NCBI RefSeq assembly: GCF_001905885.1
Contig: NZ_LIYH01000005.1
Coordinates: 496,001 to 560,000, forward strand
Reading direction: 5' to 3'
From: Streptomyces sp. CB03234
GTDB lineage: Bacteria; Actinomycetota; Actinomycetes; Streptomycetales; Streptomycetaceae
Length of the DNA: 64,000 bases
A model generated the notes under the pieces. The model did not search any database. It was not told where the DNA came from and saw nothing but the letters and a program-made list of their open reading frames with translations. Shown here one piece after another: positions 34,364-43,600 of the stretch. Position numbers and translations under genes: made by a program. Position 1 is the stretch's first letter. Each line of letters opens with the position of its first letter.

Positions 34364-34546
34364 CTACTTGACCGCCTTGGTTGCCACGTACGTGGCAACG
34401 GCGGCGCCGACGCAGGCGCCCACCTTGACGGCGGCCGGCGTGAAGATGGCAGGAGTGGCCATGACGGGCGCGATACGCGCCCCGGGGCCGTGCTCAGCGA
34501 CGAAACCCGCGAGCGAGACGTCCTGATTCACCTTGTCCAGAAGCAT
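34364..34546 (-). CDS. Linaridin-like precursor peptide 3
   Basis: A 60-residue peptide with leader 1-29 (DKVNQDVSLAG, then GARIAPVM) and proposed core 30-60 starting ATPAIFTPAAVKVGACVG. The core has four Thr and one internal Cys. AAGGGGGAAT precedes the ATG (minus strand). It is the furthest upstream of the three and lies next to the divergent ABC transporter genes. Divergence of the three cores with conserved leaders suggests three distinct products from one enzyme set. Confidence 0.8.
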   Translation of the reverse strand: MLLDKVNQDVSLAGFVAEHGPGARIAPVMATPAIFTPAAVKVGACVGAAVATYVATKAVK

Positions 34547-34891
34547 GAGATTCCCCCTTGACTGAGATCACGTGAACTACGCGGACGGCCCGGGACGGCC
34601 ACACCTGGAGGGCGGGGCGAGGAAGCGAGAAAGCATCGGGCGGTCCGCGGCACCGGGCGGAGGATGGTCAGTCCCCGCCGTCGGTGAACGTGCCGTCAGT
34701 ATATGAGCGACCAGCTCCACTTGATCAAGTAATTACCTGCGTGACCGGCGTCACAGCGTGATTATTTTCGTGGAATTTGAGGTTCCGGTTGCGTCTGTCC
34801 GCTTTCACGGAATCTGCAATTCCGAGCCTCGCCTCTCACTGTTCCCGCGTGAAAGGATCGATCCCTCACGCATTCATTTGAGGAAGGGTCC
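34547..34891. promoter_or_regulatory. AT-richer divergent promoter region of the peptide cluster
   Basis: A 345-bp non-coding region between precursor 3 and the divergent transporter. It contains the perfect 12-bp palindrome ACTTGATCAAGT at 34719-34730 and an AT-rich run around 34755-34785. This is the most likely control point of the cluster; no regulator gene is inside it. Confidence 0.5.
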
Positions 34892-35824
34892 ATGGGGCAA
34901 GAGGTACGTAGTCATATTCATGCCGAGGACGTATGGCGCCGATACGGGCGGGGGAAGGGCGCGTTCGACGCCGTACGGGGTGTCAGCTTCACCGTCCGGC
35001 CCGGGCAGCTGTTCGCTCTCCTCGGAACCAACGGCGCCGGCAAGACCTCCACCGTCGAACTCCTCGAGGGCCTCGCCGTCCCGCATCGCGGTCGCATCCG
35101 TCTGTTCGGCGACCTCGACCCGGTCGCCGACCGGGCCCGGATCCGGCCCCGTACCGGGGCGATGCTGCAGGAGGGCGGCTTCATATCCCATCTGACCGTG
35201 GCGGAGAGCGTGGAGATGTGGACCCAGCTCACCTCCCGGTCCCGCCCCGTCGCCGAGGCCATCGAACTCGCCGGGCTGCCCCACCGCGCCGACGTGATGG
35301 TGCAGAACCTCTCGGGCGGCGAGAGGCGCCGGCTCGATCTGGCCGTCGCCACGCTGTCCCATCCCGACGTGCTGTTCCTCGACGAGCCGACCGCCGGCAT
35401 GGACGCCGAGGGGCGCCACGCCACCTGGCAGCTCGTACGGAGCCTGCAGGAGCAGGGCACGACGATCCTGCTGACCACGCACTACCTGGAAGAAGCCGAG
35501 TCCCTCGCCGACGAGTTGGCGATCATGCACCGGGGACGGATCGCCGCTTCCGGCACCGTCTCGGAGATCGTCGCCGGCCACTCGTCGACGCTGTCGTTCG
35601 GCCTGCCGGACACGTGGGGCGTTCACGACCTGCCCGTCAGCGGCAGGGCGGAGCAGCGGGGTGGGCGGGTGACCGTCACGACCGGGCAGCTGCAGCAGGA
35701 CGCCACCCGGCTCCTGGCCTGGGCCGAGGACCACGGCGTGACGCTGGACCGGTTCACCGCGCGTCCGGCCTCCCTCGAAGAGGCGTTCATCAGCATCGCG
35801 AGCCAGGAAGGGGCGGCGGAGTGA
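34892..35824 (+). CDS. ABC transporter ATP-binding protein beside the peptide cluster
   Basis: A 310-residue ATPase of the DrrA/CcmA class with Walker A LLGTNGAGKTS near residue 48, signature LSGGERRRLDLA near 143, Walker B VLFLDEPTAG and switch His in LLTTHYLEEAE. The C-terminal 90 residues match the extra domain of drug-export ATPases. AGGAAGG precedes the ATG at 34892. With the next gene it forms a two-component exporter divergent from the precursors; self-resistance or export of the peptide product is likely by context. Confidence 0.85.
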   Translation: MGQEVRSHIHAEDVWRRYGRGKGAFDAVRGVSFTVRPGQLFALLGTNGAGKTSTVELLEGLAVPHRGRIRLFGDLDPVADRARIRPRTGAMLQEGGFISHLTVAESVEMWTQLTSRSRPVAEAIELAGLPHRADVMVQNLSGGERRRLDLAVATLSHPDVLFLDEPTAGMDAEGRHATWQLVRSLQEQGTTILLTTHYLEEAESLADELAIMHRGRIAASGTVSEIVAGHSSTLSFGLPDTWGVHDLPVSGRAEQRGGRVTVTTGQLQQDATRLLAWAEDHGVTLDRFTARPASLEEAFISIASQEGAAE

Positions 35825-36585
35825 ACGGTCCGGCCATGCGGCACATGAAGGCCCTGTTCCGTATCGAGTGGAAGCTGTTCAACCGGATCAAGGCGAACTA
35901 CATCTTCGTGTTGTTCGTGCCGTTGATGCTCCTGGTGTCGATGAGGTTCGTGCAGGACCAGATGGAGCTCACCGAACACGGCCTCAACCCGGGCCCGGTG
36001 ATGGTGTCGACCGCCGCCGGGATTCTGTTGATCTTCTCCCTGTACTCGTCCGTCACCGGACTGTACGTGGCGCGCCGGGAGGAACTGGTGCTCAAGCGGC
36101 TGCGTACGGGAGAGGTCTCCGACCCGGTGATCCTCGCCGGCGGCGCGTCCATGTACATCACGATCGCCGTGGTGCAGATCCTGGCGGTCACGGCCGTGCT
36201 GTCGGTGATGTTCGGTGTGGCGCCCCGGCAACCGCTGGCGGCAGCCGCCGGGTTGCTCACCGGAGTCGTACTGATGACGGCGATGGCGGCCGCGACGGCC
36301 GCACTGTGCCGGACCGTCGAGTCCGTGCTGGTCGCCACGCTCCCGGCCGTCTTCGTCCTGCCGATGATCTCCGGGATCTACGTCCCCCGCGAGGTGTTGC
36401 CCGAGGCGCTCGGCGACGCACTGCTGTTCGCGCCGCTGTCCCCGACGGTGGACCTGGTGCGCTCCGGGTGGACCGGTGAGCTGACAGCGGGGGGTGGCTT
36501 GGTCCGAAGCGTGCTGGCGATCGCGTGGACAGCTCTGTTCGCCTGGATCGCGGCCCGCAAATTCCGCTGGGAGCCCCGCACCTGA
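35821..36585 (+). CDS. ABC-2-type permease beside the peptide cluster
   Basis: A 254-residue membrane protein with six hydrophobic segments and an amphipathic N-terminus (LFRIEWKLFNRIKANY), typical of ABC-2 permeases. ISGIYVPREVLPEALGDALLFAPLSPTVDLVR near residue 190 resembles the DrrB-type loop. GTG at 35821 overlaps the ATPase stop by four bases, so both are made in one ratio. It probably moves a hydrophobic peptide or lipid; substrate is inferred from neighbours only. Confidence 0.82.
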   Translation: MNGPAMRHMKALFRIEWKLFNRIKANYIFVLFVPLMLLVSMRFVQDQMELTEHGLNPGPVMVSTAAGILLIFSLYSSVTGLYVARREELVLKRLRTGEVSDPVILAGGASMYITIAVVQILAVTAVLSVMFGVAPRQPLAAAAGLLTGVVLMTAMAAATAALCRTVESVLVATLPAVFVLPMISGIYVPREVLPEALGDALLFAPLSPTVDLVRSGWTGELTAGGGLVRSVLAIAWTALFAWIAARKFRWEPRT

Positions 36586-36631
36586 CTCCCGGCCGGACCG
36601 AGGCGCTCGGGCAGCGCCATCCTTTCACCCC

Positions 36632-36669
36632 GTAGGTGTGCCGAGTCGGCGTAGGTGTGCCGAGTCGGC
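36632..36669. repeat. Tandem duplication of a 19-bp unit
   Basis: GTAGGTGTGCCGAGTCGGC occurs twice head to tail in the gap between the permease and the convergent regulator gene. No hairpin or coding function is seen. Confidence 0.85.
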
Positions 36670-36809
36670 CCCCGACACGTTCGCTCGCCCTGACCCGCGC
36701 GGGAGCACCCGTGCGCGAGGCGTCGAGCAGGCCGCGGGCCTCCGTGGCGGGCGGCCTCGGCCCATAGGGGCCTCCCGTGCGGCGCGGTGGTCACCGGGAC
36801 GGCTGTGCG

Positions 36810-37562
36810 TCAGTGATCCGGACGTGGCTCGGCGGTGCCGCCCGAGGTCGTTCCGGCTCTGGTGTAGAGGACCTCGCGGGACTGCTCCGCGGCGCGGATG
36901 ATGCTCTCGCTGATGAAGTCGCTGAAGCGGGCGATGTTTTCGAGGCGGACGGCGGCGGGGGTGTCGGGGCCCAGGATGCCGACCCCCTGCCGCGCGATCT
37001 CGGCGAGCTGGGCGCTGGACCGGGCGGCGGCCATCGTCGACTGGTACCAGACGTCGTTGTCGACGATGTAGCGGTCGCGGCGGCGTTCGTCGCGTTCACG
37101 GCGGACGAGTCCCTGGCTTTCGAGGAACCCGATCGCTTTGGAGACGGACGCCGGGCTGACCTGGAGGCGCTGGACGAGTTCGGACGCGGTGAGGCTGCCC
37201 GCGTCGGTGGTGAAGAGGCAGGTCAGCACCCGAGCCGTCATCTTGGGCAGGCCCTGTTGCATGAAGAGGGTGGTGAACGTCTCCTCGTACTCGCGCACGG
37301 CCTCGGCGTCGCGTCCCTGGGCCGGTGCCGGGGGCTGCTGCCCTCGGGGGGCGGCCTGCCTGCGCCGGTGGGCGCGGCGTTCGGTGGCGCGGTGGGCCAG
37401 GTCGGCACGGTAGGCGACGGGACCACCGTTGCGCATGACCTCGCGCGTGATGGTCGAGGTCGGGCGGTCGAGACGTCTGGCGATCTCCGCGTAGGCGAGC
37501 CCGTCGGCCAGCCCCAGCGCGATCTGCTGACGTTCCTGCTGGGTGAGTCTGCCTCCCGGCAC
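36810..37562 (-). CDS. Two-headed HTH regulator (IS30-like HTH plus MarR-type winged helix)
   Basis: A 250-residue regulator with two DNA-binding modules. Residues 1-45 (GRLTQQERQQIALGLADGLAYAEIARRLDRPTSTITREVMRNGG) are an HTH_38 domain like that of IS30 transposases. Residues about 85-190 are a MarR/GbsR-like winged helix (LTASELVQRLQVSPASVSKAIGFLESQGLVRRERDERRRDRYI). GTG at 37562 is chosen because GGAGGGAG lies seven bases upstream. It is divergent from the DUF4097-DrrAB operon across a region of repeated GCAACG motifs, which it probably binds to repress both sides. Confidence 0.8.
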   Translation of the reverse strand: MPGGRLTQQERQQIALGLADGLAYAEIARRLDRPTSTITREVMRNGGPVAYRADLAHRATERRAHRRRQAAPRGQQPPAPAQGRDAEAVREYEETFTTLFMQQGLPKMTARVLTCLFTTDAGSLTASELVQRLQVSPASVSKAIGFLESQGLVRRERDERRRDRYIVDNDVWYQSTMAAARSSAQLAEIARQGVGILGPDTPAAVRLENIARFSDFISESIIRAAEQSREVLYTRAGTTSGGTAEPRPDH

Positions 37563-37620
37563 CGTGATCTCCCTCCACGCTTCCTTCTTGCCGCCACTGT
37601 AGCTTTCACTCCTTATCCAA

Positions 37621-37743
37621 TGCAACGAACGGACTCACGGACGTTGCGTTGAATCCATGGCCGTTGCAACGAATTTACGGCGTCCACCTGCGCTGACGCG
37701 ATTAGTGTGCAACGACAGCGTTGCCACATTCTCGAACGCAACG
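37621..37743. promoter_or_regulatory. Cluster of GCAACG/CGTTGC operator-like repeats
   Basis: Six copies of the hexamer occur in both orientations: 37622-37627, 37642-37647, 37662-37671 (perfect palindrome CGTTGCAACG), 37709-37714 with 37719-37724 (inverted pair) and 37738-37743. They fill the region between the divergent regulator and the DUF4097 gene and are the likely binding sites. Confidence 0.7.
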
Positions 37744-37788
37744 TAGCTTTTGCGATGCCGGAAACGTCAACGAGCACAGGAGAGCACG

Positions 37789-38457
37789 ATGCAGAAGTTC
37801 GAGACCCCCGCCCCGGTCGCCGCTGTCGTCGACATCCCCGCCGGCCGCGTCCAGGTCATCGCCGCCGACCGGACCGACGCCACCGTCGAGGTCCGCCCCG
37901 CCGACCCCGCCAAGAGCCGCGACGTCAAGGCCGCCGAGCAGGCCACCGTCGACTACCGCGACGGCATCCTGCGGATCGAGGCCCCGGCGGCGAAGAGCCA
38001 GTACTTCGGCCCCTCCGGCTCGATCGAGGTCACCGTCCAGGTGCCGGCCGGCTCGCGCGTCGAGGGGAAGTCGTCCTGCGCCGAATTCCGGGGCGTCGGA
38101 CGGCTCGGCGACGTCGCCTTCGACGGCGCGAACGGCGCGATCAAGATCGACGAGGCCGCGAGTGTCCGCCTCACCGCCCTCGCCGGGGACGTCGTGGTCG
38201 GCCGCCTGGGCGGCCCCGCGGAGATCAGCACGCAGCAGGGCGACATCAAGATCGCCGAGGCCGCCGGTGGCGCGGTCGTACTGACCACCCTGATGGGCGA
38301 CGTCTCCATCGGTGCCGCCCACGGAGTGTCCGCCTCGCTGGACGCCGGCACCGGCTACGGCCGGATCCACAACGCGCTCAGGAACACCGGAGGCGCCGCC
38401 GGCCTCGACATCCGCGCCACCACCTCCCACGGCGACATCACCGCCCGCAGCCTCTGA
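37789..38457 (+). CDS. DUF4097-type beta-helix repeat protein
   Basis: A 222-residue soluble protein of repeated short beta-strands (VQVIAADRTDATVEV, GDVAFDGANGAIKIDEA, GDIKIAEAAGGAVVLTTLMGDVSIG, HGDITARSL), the right-handed beta-helix pattern of DUF4097/adhesin-like proteins. No signal peptide is seen. In actinomycetes this protein often precedes a DrrAB-type transporter. AGGAGAG lies before the ATG at 37789. Operon with the next two genes; function unknown. Confidence 0.8.
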   Translation: MQKFETPAPVAAVVDIPAGRVQVIAADRTDATVEVRPADPAKSRDVKAAEQATVDYRDGILRIEAPAAKSQYFGPSGSIEVTVQVPAGSRVEGKSSCAEFRGVGRLGDVAFDGANGAIKIDEAASVRLTALAGDVVVGRLGGPAEISTQQGDIKIAEAAGGAVVLTTLMGDVSIGAAHGVSASLDAGTGYGRIHNALRNTGGAAGLDIRATTSHGDITARSL

Positions 38458-38478
38458 CCTCGAAAAGGATCACCCCTC

Positions 38479-39438
38479 ATGACGAACCTGGCCATCGCGG
38501 CGAACGGGCTGCGCAAGTCCTACGGCGACAAGGTCGTGCTCGACGGCGTCGACCTGGCCGTCCCGGAAGGAACCATCTTCTCCCTGCTCGGTCAGAACGG
38601 CGCCGGCAAGACCACCGCCGTCAAGATCCTCTCCACCCTGATCGGCGCCGATGACGGTGCGATCCGCGTCGGTGGACACGACCCGGCCGCCGATCCGCAG
38701 GCCGTGCGTGCCGCGATCGGCGTCACCGGGCAGTTCTCCGCCGTCGACGGCCTGATCACCGGCGAGGAGAACATGCTCCTCATGGCGGACCTCCACCATC
38801 TCTCCAGGCGCGAGGGACGGCAGGTCACCGCCGGCCTGCTGGAGCGCTTCGACCTCACCGAGGCCGCGAAGAAGCCCGCCTCCACCTACTCCGGCGGCAT
38901 GAAGCGGCGCCTCGACATCGCCATGACGCTGGTCGGCAGCCCGCGCATCATCTTCCTCGACGAGCCGACCACCGGCCTCGATCCCCGCTCCCGGCACAAC
39001 ATGTGGGGCATCATCCGCGAGTTGGTCACGGGCGGCGTCACCGTCTTCCTCACCACCCAGTACCTGGAGGAGGCCGACGAACTCGCCGACCGTATCGCCG
39101 TGCTCAACGACGGCAGGATCGCCGCCGAGGGCACCGCCGGCGAGCTGAAGCGGCTCGTCCCCGGCGGGCACGTACGACTGCGTTTCGCCGACCCGGCCGC
39201 GTACCGGAGCGCGGCCTCCGCCCTGCGCGAGGCCTCCCGGGACGACGAGGCGCTCGCGCTGCAGCTCCCGAGCGACGGCAGCCAGCGCGAGCTGCGCGCC
39301 ATCCTCGACTGGCTCGACTCGGCCGCCATCGAGGCCGACGAGCTGACCGTGCACACCCCCGACCTCGACGACGTGTTCTTCGCCCTGACCGGCGCCGGCG
39401 CGGGCGTCCCCAACCAGCCCAAGGAGGCGGTCCGATGA
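38479..39438 (+). CDS. DrrA-type ABC transporter ATP-binding protein
   Basis: A 319-residue ATPase with Walker A LLGQNGAGKTT near residue 37, signature YSGGMKRRLDIAMTL near 136, Walker B IIFLDEPTTGLDPRSR and switch region FLTTQYLEEADELADRI. The C-terminal part (LDDVFFALTG) is the DrrA-specific ending. Such ATPases drive export of anthracyclines and other hydrophobic compounds. It follows the DUF4097 gene by 21 bp and overlaps the permease gene by four bases. Confidence 0.9.
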   Translation: MTNLAIAANGLRKSYGDKVVLDGVDLAVPEGTIFSLLGQNGAGKTTAVKILSTLIGADDGAIRVGGHDPAADPQAVRAAIGVTGQFSAVDGLITGEENMLLMADLHHLSRREGRQVTAGLLERFDLTEAAKKPASTYSGGMKRRLDIAMTLVGSPRIIFLDEPTTGLDPRSRHNMWGIIRELVTGGVTVFLTTQYLEEADELADRIAVLNDGRIAAEGTAGELKRLVPGGHVRLRFADPAAYRSAASALREASRDDEALALQLPSDGSQRELRAILDWLDSAAIEADELTVHTPDLDDVFFALTGAGAGVPNQPKEAVR

Positions 39439-40220
39439 GCTCCCTGTCCCTGGCCGTGCGCGACTCGTCCACGATGCTGCGCCGCAACCTGCTGCACGCC
39501 CGGCGCTACCCCTCGCTCACGCTGAACCTGCTGCTCACCCCGGTCATGCTGTTGCTGCTGTTCGTCTACATCTTCGGCGGCACGATGAGCGCGGGAATCG
39601 GCGGCGGGGACCGCTCCGACTACATCGCCTACCTCGTGCCGGGCCTGCTGCTGATGACCATCGGCAGCACCGTGATCGGGACCGCGGTGTCCGTCGCCAA
39701 CGACATGAGCGAGGGCATCATCGCCCGCTTCCGCACGATGGCGATCCACCGCCCCTCGGTGCTCGTCGGGCACGTCGTCGGCAGCGTGCTCCAGTCGATC
39801 ATGAGCGTCGTCCTCGTCGGAGCCGTCGGCGCGGCCATCGGCTTCCGTTCCACCGACGCCACCGCCCTGGAGTGGCTGGCGGCGTTCGGGCTGCTCACGC
39901 TGTTCGCCCTGGCGCTCACCTGGATCGCGGTCGGGATGGGCCTGGTCAGCCCGAACGCCGAAGCCGCCAGCAACAACGCGATGCCGCTCATCTTCCTGCC
40001 GCTCATCTCCAGCACCTTCGTGCCGGTCGACGCGATGCCGGGCTGGTTCCAGCCGATCGCCGAGTACCAGCCGTTCACGCCGGCCATCGAGGCCCTGCGC
40101 GGCCTGCTGCTCGGCACCGAGATCGGCCACAACGGATGGCTCGCGATCGCCTGGTGCCTGGCGCTGACCGTTCTCGGCTACCTGTGGTCGAAGGCGGTGT
40201 TCAATCGCGACCCGAAGTGA
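39435..40220 (+). CDS. DrrB-type ABC-2 permease
   Basis: A 261-residue permease with six hydrophobic segments, starting with the amphipathic RDSSTMLRRNLLHARRYPSL and containing VYIFGGTM, IARFRTMAIHRPSVLVGHVVG and the FVPVDAMPGWFQPIAEYQPFTPAIEALR loop, all features of DrrB-like proteins. AAGGAGG precedes the ATG at 39435. With the ATPase it forms a probable efflux pump controlled by the divergent two-headed regulator; substrate unknown. Confidence 0.88.
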   Translation: MSSLSLAVRDSSTMLRRNLLHARRYPSLTLNLLLTPVMLLLLFVYIFGGTMSAGIGGGDRSDYIAYLVPGLLLMTIGSTVIGTAVSVANDMSEGIIARFRTMAIHRPSVLVGHVVGSVLQSIMSVVLVGAVGAAIGFRSTDATALEWLAAFGLLTLFALALTWIAVGMGLVSPNAEAASNNAMPLIFLPLISSTFVPVDAMPGWFQPIAEYQPFTPAIEALRGLLLGTEIGHNGWLAIAWCLALTVLGYLWSKAVFNRDPK

Positions 40221-40620
40221 CCGCGACCATGCGGGCCGCGTCCCGCGGCCATCCCGCCGGAGGGCGGCGTACCCCGACACCCGTCGGCGCACGCCGCCCG
40301 TCGGCGTTCTCGGCCGAGCAGGCGACGGCGAAGCCGCCCAGCGGGGCGATGATGAGGGCCGGTGGCCCGACGGCAACACCCCGCCGCCGGTATCCCGGCC
40401 CGCACCGGGGCGATCCCGTGGCGGTCCCGGGCGTGCCCACGAGCGCCGGCGCGCCAACCCGTCCTGCCGGCCACCTGACCTCGCACATGTGTGTCAGTCC
40501 CCCCTGTTACGATCCAGCCACCGCGAGGTGGGGATCTTCGGCCGGGGGGCCATGCGAGGGGTGGACGGCGGCGTACGCCAACACCTCCCCACACTCAGGC
40601 GGTTCAGGGGAGGGGATCTC
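40221..40620. other. Gene-free region before the FG-GAP protein
   Basis: About 400 bases with no supportable gene on either strand. The last 80 bases should hold the promoter of the following TTG-start gene; GGGGAGGGGA at 40607-40616 is its ribosome site. Confidence 0.4.
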
Positions 40621-43600
40621 TTGTCACGTCATGCCATCGTCCGCGCCACCCTGGTCGCAGGCCTCGTCATCGGTACGGTCGCGCCGCTCGGCGGCGCTGC
40701 CGTGGCCGCCGAGCCGGCACCGCTGCCGGCGCACACCGTCATCGACAACGACCGCTACACGCCGCGCAGCACCGGGCTCTACTCCGTCGGTCCTCACGGG
40801 GTCCTGCGCTCCCAGGAGGGCACCAGCGGCTACCTGTGGACCAGCTTGGCCGACGGGCGCAGCACCCCCGTCCCCGGTCTGGACACGTACATCGGCGGGA
40901 GCTCCGGCTCCGACGTCATCGGCATCGGCAACGGCTCGTCCGTCGAGCTCCGCAACCTGGCCGACGGCACGTCCCGCACGCTCACCCTGCCGGCGGACCA
41001 CACCTACCTCGGCACCTACGGTGACACGGTCCTCACTCGTACGTCGTCCGCGACCGACCTGTACCTGCACCGGCTGGGTGACGACGGCGGCACCGTCACG
41101 CGGCAGGTGGAGGCGGACGCGGGCATCGTCCTGTCCGCGCACAGGTACGCCTCGGACGCCCGTACCGTGGTGCTGAACGTCAAGGACTCCGCCGGCAGTG
41201 ACCGGCTCGGCCTGCTGGATGTCGGCACCGGCCGCCTGACGACGGGTCCGAAGGTGACCTCGTACACGCACGGCCACGTCGTCTCCCTGGGCCACGACCG
41301 GCTGGCCTGGAGGGACGACCTCAGCGCGACCATCAAGGTCGTACCGCGCTCGGCGCCCCTGTCGGCACCGGTCACGTTGCCCGCGCCGAGCACCGACGAC
41401 CTGTCCCTCGGCATGCTCGGCGACTGGGTCGTGGTGGCAGGACGTGTGAGGACCGACGACGGCTACCGAGGAGGGTCCCTGACGGCCCTGCCGCTCGACG
41501 GCGGACAGGCCGTGCCGCTGCTGGAGCACGCCGTGCCCGCACTGCGACAGGTACCGGGCGGCGGCCTGCTTGCGGTGGGCGGTACCGACTCGTCGCACTG
41601 GGCGGTGCACCGGGTGACCGCCGGGGAGAACGGCGGCGCCCCCACGGTCGGCGCCCTCGCCGACGTCCCGCCGATGCCGTCCAGCATCTCCCGGCTGTCG
41701 ATGGCCAACGGGCTCCTCGCCACCAAGGAGACATCGGCGGACCGGAACTACCCGACCTACTACACCCGGTCCGTCACCACCGACGGGGCGCGGCTCGTCC
41801 CGGGCCGTAACGTGTTCCGCTCGGACAGCTTCCGTACGGGCGTCGAGGGCCCCCACGCCACCGGCGAGGGCCGAGCGGTCCTCACCGCAGAGGCGGCGGA
41901 CGGGACCTCCTGGGGCGTGAACGCCTTCCTCGAACCCGGGGAGTTCACGGCGGGCTACCAGGCCCCGGCGACCAAGGCCCGTCTCGTCGAGATCACCGGC
42001 CGCTACGCGGTCGTCAACGGCACCGACACGGGCAAGCAGTACATCGGAGACCTGAGCCCGACCGTGTACGGCCGCAACACCCTGCGCACCCAGGCCATCA
42101 CCGCCACGACCGTGTGGGGTCGGCTTGTCTGGAGCCAGACCACGACGGCAGGGCAGCTGAAGGTCGACAACCTCGTCACGGGCGCCCACTCCACCTTCTC
42201 CACCGGCGCACCCTGCCGCGCCACCGAACTCCAGGCCGTAGGCCGCTGGCTCTACTGGTCCTGCGGCGCCTCCGGCCCGGCCGGCGTGTACGACCGTACG
42301 GCCAGGAAGAGCATCCCCGTCCCGTCCGGTGAGGCCCTGATCGGCGACGGCTATCTCGTACGGCACGACAAGGCGGCCGGGAAGCTGCTGCTGACGGAGT
42401 TCCGTGACGGCGTCGCCGACACCACGCAGACCGTCGGCGACCTGCCCGCCACGACGGCCCCGCAGCGCGGGGTGACCTGGACGGTCGACCGGTTCGGCGG
42501 ACCCGTCGCCTACGTGGCGGCGGACGGGAAGATCCACCTCGCGCCCAGCGGTGTCCCCACCGACCCGCTGGCCCTGGTGGACACGTACCTGTTCGACCCG
42601 TACCGCTACGAGCTCCGGCTCCGCCTGCAGCTGTCGCGGCCGACGAGCAGCTGGCGGCTCCAGTTCCGGCACACCGCCACCGGCCGGGTGTTCCACACCG
42701 TCACCGGCACCGACCACAACGGCCTCGTCAAGCTCACCTGGGACGGCAGGACCGCCGACGGGTACGCGCCGAACGGCGCCTACACCTGGGAGCTGACCGC
42801 CCAGCCCGCCAACGGCCAGGGCCCAGCCCTGTCCACGTCCGGGCCGCTGATGCTCGACACCGGCGCCGCGGTCTGGCGTGACCACAGCTCGACCGGAACG
42901 ACGCCGGAAACCTCGCTGACCGTCGACGGCCGGCCCGACCTGCTGTCGCTCGGCTCCGGCGGCGACATAGCCGTCCACGCCGCCAACGGAACGGGCGGCT
43001 ACTCCCGTACGACGTCGGTGACCGGCTGGCCGACCAACGCCCTCGTGGTGCCGATGGGCGACATGGACGGCAACCGCTGCAGCGACGTCCTCGTCCGCCT
43101 CGGCAACGAGCTGCGCCGCTACCACGGCTCCTGCCACGGCTACCTGAACCCGAAGCACCCGTACACCTCCCTCGGCACGGTGTGGGGCCAGTTCAACGTG
43201 CTCACCTCGCCGGGCGACCTGACCGGCGACGGCCGCCCGGACCTGGTGGCCCGCCAGGCCACGACCGGTGACGTCTACCTGTACGCGGACAACGGCGCGG
43301 GCGGCCTGAAGCCCCGGGGCCGCATCGGCACCGGCTGGAAGGGCTACCGGGCGATCTTCGGCGCCGGCGACCTCAACGGCGACGGCCTCGGCGACCTCCT
43401 CGCCGTCGACGGCGCCAACAGCCTGTGGCGCTACGACTCCACCGCCACCGGCACCCTCAAGCCGCGGGCCCTGGTCTTCGGCACCAACTGGGCCACCGGA
43501 CGCAACGCCTTCGTCGGCGCGGGCGACGTGACCGGCGACGGCCGCCCGGACCTGATCACCCGCAACACCGCCGGCGACCTGCTCCGCAACAACGGCAACG

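Noticed and set aside
28188..36585. Lanthipeptide or sactipeptide cluster
   Set aside because: No LanB/LanM/LanKC dehydratase or radical SAM enzyme is present, and the precursors lack the Cys-rich cores; the linaridin pattern fits better.
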